From Chryseobacterium sp. 3008163 (GTDB lineage Bacteria; Bacteroidota; Bacteroidia; Flavobacteriales; Weeksellaceae): a DNA stretch of 64,000 nucleotides. Of this stretch, positions 7,579 through 16,368 are shown one piece after another. The stretch is from positions 434,001 to 498,000 of the forward strand of contig NZ_CP033070.1 in assembly GCF_003669035.1 (NCBI RefSeq), written 5' to 3'. The notes beneath the pieces are model-generated. The model ran no database searches, was not told the DNA's origin, and saw only the letters and a list, made by a program, of their open reading frames with translations. Within the stretch, counting starts at the first letter, position 1, and each line of letters opens with the position of its first letter. The position numbers and the translations under genes are program-made.

Positions 7579-8850
7579 ATGATGTCAGTAAAAAAAGTCG
7601 CCGTCGTCGGTTATAACAGAACACCTTTTGTAAGACACAATGGAGTTTTTGCCAATGCTACCAATCAGGACTTATTAGTGGCCACTTTAAGTGGGCTGAT
7701 AGACAAATACAATCTACACAATAAAAGATTAGGTGAAGTTGCAGGAGGTTCTGTCATTAAGCATATTTCAGAAAGTAATCTTGTTCGGGAATCAGTAATG
7801 AAAACCTCTCTGGATCCTGCTACGCCCGGTTGCGATATTCAACAGGCTTGTGATACCGGAATTGAATCAGCGATCTATATTGCCAATAAAATTGCATTGG
7901 GACAGATAGAAAGTGGTATTGCATGTGGTGTGGAAGCAATGAGCAATATTCCTTTTGAAACGAATGCCCGGTTGAGGAAGATCTTACTCAAAGCGAATGG
8001 TGAAAAGTCAACATTTGGTAAATTGAAACAATTATCGAAAGCAAAAATAAAAGACTTCATTCCAATTCCTTATAAAGGGAAAGAGCCTGAAACAGGTTTG
8101 GTCATGGGAGAACACACAGAGATCACTGCAAAATATTATGGGATTTCAAGAGAAGATCAGGATCAGCTCGCATTATTAAGCCATGTGAATATGGCTAAAG
8201 CTTATGATGAAGGATTTTATAAAGATATGATCACCCCTTATCTGGGAATATCAGTCGACAACAATTTGAGAAGGGATACCACTTTTGAAAAGTTATCAAA
8301 GTTACGCCCGGCATTTGATAAACAGAACGGAACGCTGACAGCAGGGAATTCTACTCCTTTCACCGATGGTGCCTCTGCAGTATTGATGGCAAGTGAAGAT
8401 TGGGCTATAAAAAATAATCTCCCAATACTCGCCTATATAACACAAGCTGAAATTGCAGGGATTGAATATGTTAAAAACCAACATAATCTATTATTAGCTC
8501 CTGTATTTGCTGCAGATCGAATGCTAAAAAGAGCAAACATGAGATTAGACGAGTTTGATTACTATGAAATTCACGAAGCTTTCGCTGCACAGGTATTGGC
8601 AACACTCAAGATATGGGAAAGTGATCAGCTTTCAAAAGAATTTGGTTTAGATCAAGCTTTAGGAACCATCGACAGAAATAAGCTTAATGTAAAAGGAAGC
8701 AGCCTCGCTGCAGCACATCCATTTGCAGCAACCGGTGGTAGAATTATCGCAACACTTGCTAAGTTGTTAAATGAAAAAGGAAGTGGCAAAGGTCTTATTT
8801 CAATATGTGCCGCACGAGGTCAGGGCGTGACAATGATCCTTGAGAAATAG
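7579..8850 (+). CDS. Acetyl-CoA C-acyltransferase, FadI-like thiolase
   Basis: A 423-residue degradative-type thiolase that cleaves 3-ketoacyl-CoA with CoA. Catalytic positions are Cys91 (QQACDTG), His380 (AAHPFAATGGR) and Cys410 (SICAARGQG). HPFAATGGR and the CAA-x-G-QG ending resemble FadI rather than AtoB. Two thiolases of different type plus a ketosynthase in one operon suggest handling of chains of more than one length. The start is one of two adjacent ATGs (7579 or 7582). It is the last gene before a strong terminator. Confidence 0.9.
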   Translation: MMSVKKVAVVGYNRTPFVRHNGVFANATNQDLLVATLSGLIDKYNLHNKRLGEVAGGSVIKHISESNLVRESVMKTSLDPATPGCDIQQACDTGIESAIYIANKIALGQIESGIACGVEAMSNIPFETNARLRKILLKANGEKSTFGKLKQLSKAKIKDFIPIPYKGKEPETGLVMGEHTEITAKYYGISREDQDQLALLSHVNMAKAYDEGFYKDMITPYLGISVDNNLRRDTTFEKLSKLRPAFDKQNGTLTAGNSTPFTDGASAVLMASEDWAIKNNLPILAYITQAEIAGIEYVKNQHNLLLAPVFAADRMLKRANMRLDEFDYYEIHEAFAAQVLATLKIWESDQLSKEFGLDQALGTIDRNKLNVKGSSLAAAHPFAATGGRIIATLAKLLNEKGSGKGLISICAARGQGVTMILEK

Positions 8851-8863
8851 TCAATGGTGGAAT

Positions 8864-8904
8864 AATCATAAATGTCCTTGTTCAGTCAGGACATTTATGA
8901 TTTT
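8864..8904 (+). terminator. Rho-independent terminator of the acyl-chain operon
   Basis: A perfect 15-bp stem (8864-8878 with 8888-8902, arms AATCATAAATGTCCT and its complement) encloses a 9-nt loop and ends in a short T run. It lies 13 bp after the FadI-like stop. Confidence 0.85.
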
Positions 8905-9094
8905 ACACTATTGTTTTGTATTCAGCCATACCATAGAAATTTATTGGTCTTAAGTTAGTAGCCGCAGGTAGTGAAAAATATTGCAACAATATTTTTCTAA
9001 ATAATAAATTCCCGTAGTTTTTGAGACATCTGTTTTTGACAATCTTATCAGTTAAGAACATTTAATATATTTTTTTAAAAAAACATTTTTTAAT

Positions 9095-9116
9095 TGAACA
9101 CCGTTCAGTATATTTG
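9095..9116 (+). promoter_or_regulatory. Promoter of TetR gene 2 with operator
   Basis: The inverted repeat TGAAC-ACC-GTTCA (9095-9107) lies one base before a perfect -7 element TATATTTG (9109-9116). A near-copy lies at 9851-9863 before the efflux operon, so this is probably the autoregulatory site of the adjacent TetR. Confidence 0.72.
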
Positions 9117-9217
9117 CAAAGTAATTATTATTTGATAGAATCATAATCCTAATTTTGGGATTGATTTTAGAAAATCGTAATTTAAACGAAGTCAATCAAA
9201 TTAATTTTCATCATCCC

Positions 9218-9829
9218 ATGAGTATCACAGACAGAAAGAATAAAGAAAAGCTTGAAATGCGAAAGCGTATTTTAGATGCCGCAAGAAAGATATTTCTTCA
9301 AAAGGGATATGAAAGCACCAGCATGCGAAATATTGCAAGCGAAATCGATTATAGTGCTGGTACAATCTATTTCCACTTCAAGGACAAAAGTGAGATTTTT
9401 CATGAACTTCATAAGGAAGGTTTTCGTTTGCTGCTTTCTCAGATGAAAATATTGGATAGTGTAGCAGAGCCTTTTGAAAGACTGAAAGCTGTAGGAAGGG
9501 TATTTATAAAATTCGCCCAGGATAATAAAGATTATTACAACCTGATGTTTCTTGTTGAAGAATCAACCTCAAATCCAACTGAAGAAGGAGGTTTTCAAAT
9601 TGCAAAAGAAGCAATCAATCATCTGTCCGGGATCATCAAAGAATGTCAGAATGACGGACGTTTTAAAGATATGGATACTGAGTATCTTACATTTATGATC
9701 CTGTCTTCTGTCCATGGTATATGTGCTCTTTTCTGTAAGGACCGTACTGTTAGTTTCGAAAATAAAACAAACGAGGAACTAATGCAAAAGGGTTATGATT
9801 GTTTTGTTTCACTTCTGGAAAAAGGATAA
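9218..9829 (+). CDS. TetR/AcrR family transcriptional regulator 2
   Basis: A repressor of 203 residues from ATG 9218 (MSITDRKNKEK). The frame is open back to a TTG at 9155, but the ATG fits the family N-terminus better. The HTH is in residues about 15-60, with YESTSMRNIASEIDYSAGTI followed by YFHFKDKSEIF. The C-terminal domain is all-helical and of the kind that guards RND pumps. The TGAAC-N3-GTTCA-like boxes before this gene and before tolC mark it as the local repressor of the pump at 9875-15350. The inducer is probably a pump substrate. Confidence 0.92.
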   Translation: MSITDRKNKEKLEMRKRILDAARKIFLQKGYESTSMRNIASEIDYSAGTIYFHFKDKSEIFHELHKEGFRLLLSQMKILDSVAEPFERLKAVGRVFIKFAQDNKDYYNLMFLVEESTSNPTEEGGFQIAKEAINHLSGIIKECQNDGRFKDMDTEYLTFMILSSVHGICALFCKDRTVSFENKTNEELMQKGYDCFVSLLEKG

Positions 9830-9850
9830 TCCTTTTTTTTAACCATTAAT

Positions 9851-9863
9851 TGAACACTGTTTA
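9851..9863 (+). promoter_or_regulatory. TetR 2 operator before the RND operon
   Basis: TGAAC-ACT-GTTTA is an imperfect copy of the 9095-9107 palindrome (two differences) and lies 11 bp before the tolC-like ATG. The shared run with the first site is TTGAACAC-y-GTT-y-A. Confidence 0.65.
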
Positions 9864-9874
9864 AATTTAATACA

Positions 9875-11242
9875 ATGATTAATAAAAATCAAAAAAGACT
9901 GCTCCTGTTCTGTTGCCTGAGTATTTTTTCATTTTCTCCAACAGAATTGACTCATGCCCAAACCACACTTGACAATTACATTCAACAGGGCATTGAATCC
10001 AACCAGAGTATCAAACAACAGTCTTTCATCCTTGAAAAAAGCGTCTATGCTTTGGGAGAAGCTAAAAGTATGTTCTTACCCAACATTACCTTTTCTACAA
10101 CCTACACAAAGGCAGACGGAGGAAGAACGATCGATTTTCCTACAGGTGATCTTTTGAATGGGGTCTACTCTACTTTGAATCAGTTGACAGGAAGCAGTTC
10201 ATTTCCTCAACTTCAGAATCAAAGTATTTTACTGAATCCAGATAACTTCTATGATGCAAAATTCCGCATTAGCCAGCCTATTTTAAATGCAGAGCTTGGA
10301 TATAACAGAAAGATCAAATCAAAACAGATCGATCTGCAAAAAACAGAGATCCTTCTTTACAAAAGAGAGCTGGTAAAAGAGATAAAGACCGCGTACTACA
10401 ATTATCTTAAGGCTACCAATGCGACCAAGATCTACCAATCTTATCTAACGCTCGTTACCGAGGGCGAAAGAGTGAATAAAAAACTGTTCGAGAATGGGAA
10501 GATCAACCGAACAGCGGTCATCAGGAGCCAAAATGAAGTCTCAAAGATCAATGCCTCCATTATCGCATCTCAGAAAACAGAGGAATCTGCACAATATTAT
10601 TTTAATTTTCTTTTAAATCGGCCATTGACGGAAAGTATTGTAATTGATGACATCACAACTTTGCCGGAAGACGCCCAACTGCCGGATGAGGATGTCAGCA
10701 ATCGTGAGGAATTGTCTAAACTCAAAATTTCCAGGGACATCAATAACGATCTGACAGGACTTGCCAAGTCTTATCTCATTCCAAAGATCGGAGCCAGCCT
10801 GGATCTGGGTTCCCAGGCTTTCGACTGGAAATTTAATCAGAAAACAAGATACTATTTATTTGGAATTTCCTTAGAATGGAATCTTTTCGCTTTTGGAAAA
10901 AATACGTACCGCATCAAACAGTCCGTAGCTGAAGAGCAGGCCATAACCTCCCAAACAGATTATGTGCAGCAGCAACTCTTGACCGAACTGAAAGTTAGAC
11001 AGGCCAATATGGAAAGTGCTATCGCTCAATATCGGGCTGCTCAATCCCAGTTAAAAACAAGTCAGACCTACTACGGTGATATGTCTAAACTATACAAAGA
11101 AGGAATGACGATCTACATCGAACTTCTCGATGCCCAGAATCAATGGATCGACGCACAATTAAAATCAAACATCACCCTATTTGACACTTGGATCGCCTAC
11201 ACTGCGATTGAAAGAGCAAATGCCAGCTTTAATATACAATAA
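9875..11242 (+). CDS. TolC family outer-membrane efflux protein 1
   Basis: A 455-residue outer-membrane factor. A signal peptide is followed by AQTTLDNYIQQG, the usual start of the mature domain. Two long helical hairpin repeats follow, with alternating heptad-like sequence and the conserved NP-like and AxxS elements of OEP domains (SQPILNAEL, then FGISLEWNLFAFG in the second repeat). It forms the exit duct for the adaptor and RND pump encoded next. The gap to the adaptor is 6 bp. Confidence 0.9.
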   Translation: MINKNQKRLLLFCCLSIFSFSPTELTHAQTTLDNYIQQGIESNQSIKQQSFILEKSVYALGEAKSMFLPNITFSTTYTKADGGRTIDFPTGDLLNGVYSTLNQLTGSSSFPQLQNQSILLNPDNFYDAKFRISQPILNAELGYNRKIKSKQIDLQKTEILLYKRELVKEIKTAYYNYLKATNATKIYQSYLTLVTEGERVNKKLFENGKINRTAVIRSQNEVSKINASIIASQKTEESAQYYFNFLLNRPLTESIVIDDITTLPEDAQLPDEDVSNREELSKLKISRDINNDLTGLAKSYLIPKIGASLDLGSQAFDWKFNQKTRYYLFGISLEWNLFAFGKNTYRIKQSVAEEQAITSQTDYVQQQLLTELKVRQANMESAIAQYRAAQSQLKTSQTYYGDMSKLYKEGMTIYIELLDAQNQWIDAQLKSNITLFDTWIAYTAIERANASFNIQ

Positions 11243-11248
11243 TAAATT

Positions 11249-12294
11249 ATGAAAAAAATCCACTCATCATTCATTGCGCTTGCATTCATCCTGTCCTCTT
11301 GCAGTGAAAAGCATCCCGACAAAAACCCTATGGGGCAGCCGGATATCATCTCGGTAAAAGTATCCTCTTTGTCTTCTCAAGAGGTTCCCAACTCCATTCT
11401 GGCCACAGGACTTGTAAGCACAGAAGACCAGACCAACTATTCCTTTAAGATCGGCGGTGTGATCAGCAGAATATTCGTCAATGAGGGACAGTTCTTCAGA
11501 AGGGGTCAGCTCCTGGCAACATTGAACACGACTGAAATAGCCGCAGGATTGGCCCAAGCTGACCTGAATGTTGCAAAGGCGCAGCGTGACTACAACAGGG
11601 CGAATAACCTTTACAAAGACAGTGTCTTCTCTCTTGAACAGTTACAGAACACAAGAACTTCGTTGGAAGTTGCCCAAAAGTCTAAACAGGCAACAGCATT
11701 CAATGAGCGGTATGCCAAGATCTATGCTGTTTCAGATGGATTTGTTGCAAAAAAATAGCAAATGAGGGAGAAGTAGTAGGCGGAGGAATGCCTGTCTTTC
11801 TGACCAACTCCACTCAAAAAAGCAACAGCTATCTTTTAAAAGTGGGTGTGACAGACAGAGAATGGGCATCGATAAGAATGGGACAGTCTGCTAAGGTGAC
11901 ATTGGATGGCTATCCTGATCACAAATTTGAAGCTACAGTTTTTAGAAAATTACAGGCTGCTGACAGGGAGATCGGATCATTTCAGATAGAACTTAAATTA
12001 AAACTTGACCAGGTGATCCCCGCAGTTGGAATGTTTGGAAAAGCCGAAATCAAGACGGAAGAGACCGAAAAATCAATAGTCGTTCCTTACAATGCGCTTG
12101 TAGAGGCAGACGGAGAACAGGCCTTTGTATTTACACCAACCGGCAGCAACAGGGTTAAGAAAGTTCCGGTAAGCATCTTAAAGTTTGACAACAAGAATGT
12201 ATTTCTTAAGGAAAAGCCTCTGGGCGTTGACAAAATAGTCATTTCCAACAGTGCCTACCTCAACGAACAATCCATTATTAAAATCATCAAATAA
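11249..12294 (+). pseudogene. RND periplasmic adaptor (HlyD/AcrA family), interrupted by a one-base A-run deletion
   Basis: The two halves (11249-11758 and the frame continuing to 12294) form one membrane-fusion protein of about 348 residues. The N-terminus is a lipoprotein signal (LSSC, Cys18). It is followed by a biotinyl-lipoyl-like half (GGVISRIFVNEGQFFRRGQLL), a helical hairpin and, after the break, a beta-barrel and membrane-proximal domain. At 11749-11755 seven A's precede TAG; eight A's would restore a continuous frame through IANEGEVVGGGMPVF. A -1 slip on A-AAA-AAA also restores exactly that frame. Options are sequencing error, a recent mutation or slippage-dependent expression. It is marked pseudogene only because the frame as given is broken; the pump genes on both sides are intact. 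Confidence 0.88.
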
Positions 12295-12296
12295 TT

Positions 12297-15200
12297 ATGA
12301 AGATCACGAATTTCTCCGTTAAGAATTATCAGTTTACGCTGATTATATTCGTTCTGGTTGCCGTGGTAGGTATTTTGACACTTTTCACAATGCCGAGATC
12401 GGAAGACCCGACGACGGATCCGCCACAATACCTGATCACTGTCATCTATCCGGGCACCAGCCCGAAAGATATGGAAGAGCAGGTGGTAAAACCCATTGAA
12501 AACAAGATCTACGGTCTGGAAAATATTGATAAGATCCTGACCACTGTTGAAGATGGTGTGGCCGCAATACAGGTCAAGTTCAAATACGGTGTCGATGTCG
12601 ACAACAAATACCAGGAGATCTCCACGGAGATGAATGCACTGAAGACCAGTGAACTTCCTAAGGACATCTATCTTATTAAAACAGAAAAAATCTCCTCCTC
12701 GGATGTCAAGATACTCCAGATCGCTCTGGTTTCAAACACCATGTCGGGAAAAGCATTGAGAGATCAGGCGGACCAGTTAAAGACCCAGCTTGAAAAGATC
12801 ACCAATCTGAAGGAAGTGAAATATGCAGGGATCCCGGAGCAGGAGATAAGGATCGACCTGCAGCTTGACAAATTGGCCCAGCTGAAGATACCTTTGAACC
12901 TTGTCATGGGAAGTATTCAAAGCGAGGCTGCCGATATTCCGGGAGGAAGCATCAATCTGGACAGCAAGGTATTCAATGTCAAGACAAGCGGTAAGTTCAA
13001 GAATGTGGAGGACGTTTCCAATACGGTCATCTACAACGCAAACGGTAAGATCGTATACCTGAAGGATGTGGCAAAAGTCAGCTATAAAGACGGCACTGTG
13101 AACCACATCACCAGACTGAACGGGAACAGATGTATCCTTGTAACCGCCGGAATGAAGGACAATGTCAATATCAGCACGGTAAAAGACCAATATGTCCCAA
13201 TATTGGAAGCTTTCGATAAAACATTGCCGGAGAACATCAAAATGGTGAAGAACTTTGACCAGGCAGATATGGTGTCAAAACGTCTGGGACATCTCGGTTT
13301 TGACTTTGGGCTGGCGATTGTTTTGGTGGTGATCACTTTACTACCGCTGGGATTCAGGGCGTCCATCATTGTAATGATCTCTATTCCATTGTCTCTTGCT
13401 TTGGGACTGATCACGATGGATCTTATGGGATATTCCCTCAATCAGCTGAGTATTGTAGGACTAGTGGTTGCATTGGGACTATTGGTGGATGACAGTATCG
13501 TAGTGGTAGAAAATATAGAAAGGTGGCTTAGAGAGGGCCACTCGAGAAAAGATGCCATCCTGAAAGGAACCAAACAGATCGGTATCGCAGTTGTGGGCTG
13601 TACGGCAACCTTGGTGATTGCATTCCTACCGCTGGCATTCCTGCCTGATATTGCGGGGGAGTTCATCCGTAGCCTTCCGATGGCGGTCATGACAAGCGTG
13701 CTGGCATCAATGATCGTTGCATTGACCTTGGTACCTTTTTTAGGAAGTAAAATATTGAAGACACATACTCACGGTGAAGGAAATTTCTTTCTAAAACATC
13801 TGCAAAGATTTTTAAGCTATTCATACAAGGGCATCATGCCTGTCGCTTTGAAGTGGCCTAAAGCAACTGTAGGAATTTCTATCGGGTTGAGTGTGCTGGC
13901 ATTCTTCCTGTTTTCTCTGGCAGGTTTCAAGCTCTTCCCTACTTCTGAAAAACCAATGTTTTTGGTGAATATAAAGATGCCTCTGCAGGCCGACATTCCC
14001 GAAAGTGACCGTGTAACGAAACTGATAGAAAAAGAATTAAAGAAAGAGAGTGAAATTGTCTATTTCACCTCGAACGTCGGCAAAGGAAACCCACAGATCT
14101 ATTATAATGTCCATCAGCAGGATGTAAAGCCCGACTTTGCCCAGATCTTCGTACAGATGGATGAAAAGGCCGGTCCTGATACAAAGACAGAATTAATAAA
14201 AAAACTTCGAAACAAATTCGCAGATTTCCCATACGCAAGAATTGAAGTTAAAGATTTCGAACAAGGGACTCCCGTCGAAGCCAATATTGTGGTGAGGGTC
14301 TTTGGCGAGAACCAGGATACGTTACGTTCCCTTTCCTTCAAAGTTGAAGAACTGTTGAGAAAGCATCCGGGTACATTCTATATCAACAATGAGCTGAACG
14401 TCTATAAATCTGATATCAAAATAAAAATCGATAAAGAAAAGGCAAGAACATTGGGCGTAATGACAAGTGACGTTGATAAAGTGATCCGTATGGCTGTGGC
14501 AGGACTGAATGTGGGTGATTACATTGATGACCGAGGCGATTCCAGGAATGTGGTCATTACGCTACCGAGAGAAAAATTTTCAAATTTAGATGCTCTTAAA
14601 AATCTATATGTCAATAATATTCAGGGTGTGCCGGTACAAATGGACCAGATAGCGACCATCGGCTTTGAGAAATCACCTACCGCCATCAACCATTTCAATA
14701 AATCCAGGTTTGTCAAAGTGACCTCATTGACAAAGGACGGAGTACTGGCAAATGATATATTAAAAGATATTGTCCCGGAACTGGACAAAATGAAGCTGCC
14801 ACCTGGATATTCCTATAAACTGGCCGGAGAAAAAGAATCTGAGGGTGATACCTTGGGAGGGAATTTTATTTCGGTCATTATCCTGAGTGCATTTCTGTTT
14901 GTTGCTGTTTTATTACTCCAGTTCAAAACATTCAAAGGGATCATTATTGTATTGTCCATTATCCCATTGGGAATATTAGGCGGTGTCGCATTATTACTGC
15001 TCACAGGAAATCCTATGTCATTGGTATCCATCATAGGTTTTATAGGCCTATCGGGAATCCAGGTTAAAAACTCACTGCTTTTGGTTGACTTTACAAATCA
15101 GCTTAGGCTTGAAGGGCACAGTATTGATGAAGCCATCCATATTGCCGGTGAAACCCGTTTCCTTCCTGTTGTGTTGACCTCGATCACTGCAATTTGCGGG

Positions 15201-15350
15201 CTTCTTCCTATCGCATTGAACCCCAATCCATTGATTGCACCATTGGCCATTGTATTGATCGGAGGATTGATAAGCTCAACCATACTGTCAAGAATTGTTA
15301 CACCCGTGATGTATAAATTGATACCTCCGCAACTTGATGAGAAGATATAA
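12297..15350 (+). CDS. RND efflux pump, inner-membrane permease 1 (HAE1-like)
   Basis: A proton-driven tripartite pump subunit of 1017 residues with the typical RND plan: TM1 at the N-terminus, a large periplasmic loop, TM2-6, a second large loop and TM7-12. Recognisable segments are MPRSEDPTTDPP and VIYPGTSPKDMEEQV at the N-terminus, the TM4 proton-relay segment GLLVDDSIVVVENIERW (two adjacent Asp), and GLSGIQVKNSLLLVDF in the second half. It starts 2 bp after the adaptor stop. The pump genes appear richer in GC than the flanking genes, which hints at transfer; this was judged by eye only. Confidence 0.94.
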   Translation: MKITNFSVKNYQFTLIIFVLVAVVGILTLFTMPRSEDPTTDPPQYLITVIYPGTSPKDMEEQVVKPIENKIYGLENIDKILTTVEDGVAAIQVKFKYGVDVDNKYQEISTEMNALKTSELPKDIYLIKTEKISSSDVKILQIALVSNTMSGKALRDQADQLKTQLEKITNLKEVKYAGIPEQEIRIDLQLDKLAQLKIPLNLVMGSIQSEAADIPGGSINLDSKVFNVKTSGKFKNVEDVSNTVIYNANGKIVYLKDVAKVSYKDGTVNHITRLNGNRCILVTAGMKDNVNISTVKDQYVPILEAFDKTLPENIKMVKNFDQADMVSKRLGHLGFDFGLAIVLVVITLLPLGFRASIIVMISIPLSLALGLITMDLMGYSLNQLSIVGLVVALGLLVDDSIVVVENIERWLREGHSRKDAILKGTKQIGIAVVGCTATLVIAFLPLAFLPDIAGEFIRSLPMAVMTSVLASMIVALTLVPFLGSKILKTHTHGEGNFFLKHLQRFLSYSYKGIMPVALKWPKATVGISIGLSVLAFFLFSLAGFKLFPTSEKPMFLVNIKMPLQADIPESDRVTKLIEKELKKESEIVYFTSNVGKGNPQIYYNVHQQDVKPDFAQIFVQMDEKAGPDTKTELIKKLRNKFADFPYARIEVKDFEQGTPVEANIVVRVFGENQDTLRSLSFKVEELLRKHPGTFYINNELNVYKSDIKIKIDKEKARTLGVMTSDVDKVIRMAVAGLNVGDYIDDRGDSRNVVITLPREKFSNLDALKNLYVNNIQGVPVQMDQIATIGFEKSPTAINHFNKSRFVKVTSLTKDGVLANDILKDIVPELDKMKLPPGYSYKLAGEKESEGDTLGGNFISVIILSAFLFVAVLLLQFKTFKGIIIVLSIIPLGILGGVALLLLTGNPMSLVSIIGFIGLSGIQVKNSLLLVDFTNQLRLEGHSIDEAIHIAGETRFLPVVLTSITAICGLLPIALNPNPLIAPLAIVLIGGLISSTILSRIVTPVMYKLIPPQLDEKI

Positions 15351-15383
15351 CTTTAAAAATAGCAAGACACTTAAAATAAATTA

Positions 15384-16304
15384 ATGGAAACAACAATATT
15401 TAAAAATATAGAGATTAAGAATGTGACCGTATTCGGGTCCGGCGTACTTGGAGCACAAATAGCTTTTCACACAGCTTATCACGGATATAATGTTACACTA
15501 TTTGACATCAGTTACGAATTGCTCGAAAATGCCAAACAAAAATTTGAGCAGTTCAAACCAATGTACCAGCTGGACATCAATGCAGAGCTTGCTGATCTTG
15601 ACAATGCAGTAAATAGAATCAGTTATACCACAGATCTGAAGGAATCCGTAAAAGATGCCGACCTGACCATTGAAGCGATTCCGGAAGACATCAAGATCAA
15701 AAAGGATTTTTACACCAGATTAGGGATTGTGGCACCTGCAAAAACGATCTTTTGCACCAACTCATCTACATTACTGCCCAGCCAATTTGCGGCTGAAACT
15801 GGAAGACCCGAAAGGTTTTTAGCCCTCCATTTTGCCAATTATCTATGGAAGAACAATGTGGCTGAAATAATGAGCCACTCAGGAACAGATCGTGACATTT
15901 TTGAAGAAGTCACGCAATTTGCCAAGACGATCGGCATGCTGACAATCCAGATTTACAAAGAACAACCCGGATATGTGATGAATTCCCTTTTGGTGCCCTG
16001 GTTAATTGCCGGTCTGGATCTATTTAGAAATGGTGTTGCGGATGCGCCGTCTATTGACAAAACGTGGATGAAGACCGTGGGGGCCGATCTCGGCCCCATG
16101 GCCATGGCTGATCTGGTAGGTTTGAACACAGCATATAATGTAACTAAAGCGTATGCTGAATTGACTGGAGAGAAGGCATGGAAAGACCGCAGTTATTTTA
16201 TTAAAGAAAATTTTATAGATCAAAACAAGCTTGGGATCTCTACTGGAGAAGGTTTTTACAAGTACCCGAACCCGGCCTATCAAGAAGCGGACTTCCTAAA
16301 ATAG
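15384..16304 (+). CDS. 3-hydroxyacyl-CoA dehydrogenase family protein
   Basis: A 306-residue NAD-dependent dehydrogenase that oxidises 3-hydroxyacyl-CoA (or reduces 3-ketoacyl-CoA). The N-terminal Rossmann fold has VTVFGSGVLGAQIAFH (GxGxxG), with an acidic Asp at the end of beta-2 (LFDIS) favouring NAD(H). The substrate domain begins at about QPGYVMNSLLVP. The active-site pattern is altered: where the family usually has H-F-x-x-P, this protein has ALHFANYLW. It lies 33 bp after the pump gene and is probably co-transcribed, linking export to acyl-CoA metabolism. Confidence 0.87.
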   Translation: METTIFKNIEIKNVTVFGSGVLGAQIAFHTAYHGYNVTLFDISYELLENAKQKFEQFKPMYQLDINAELADLDNAVNRISYTTDLKESVKDADLTIEAIPEDIKIKKDFYTRLGIVAPAKTIFCTNSSTLLPSQFAAETGRPERFLALHFANYLWKNNVAEIMSHSGTDRDIFEEVTQFAKTIGMLTIQIYKEQPGYVMNSLLVPWLIAGLDLFRNGVADAPSIDKTWMKTVGADLGPMAMADLVGLNTAYNVTKAYAELTGEKAWKDRSYFIKENFIDQNKLGISTGEGFYKYPNPAYQEADFLK

Positions 16305-16317
16305 AGGACATGCAAAC

Positions 16318-16340
16318 ATATTTATCGTTACGATAAATAT
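16318..16340. promoter_or_regulatory. Perfect 23-bp palindrome before the SDR gene
   Basis: The arms ATATTTATCG and CGATAAATAT are perfectly complementary around a TTA spacer. The site sits in the only sizeable gap (64 bp) within this gene string, 28 bp before the SDR ATG, and has no T run typical of a terminator. An operator for an unidentified regulator is the best reading; a weak attenuator-like hairpin is the alternative. Confidence 0.6.
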
Positions 16341-16368
16341 AAATTTTAATCAACTAAATAATACCAAA

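Noticed and set aside
11788..12294. Separate gene for a 168-residue adaptor C-terminal half
   Set aside because: It is the continuation of the adaptor at 11249 after a one-base shift; the joined sequence is a complete RND adaptor, so two genes are not credible.
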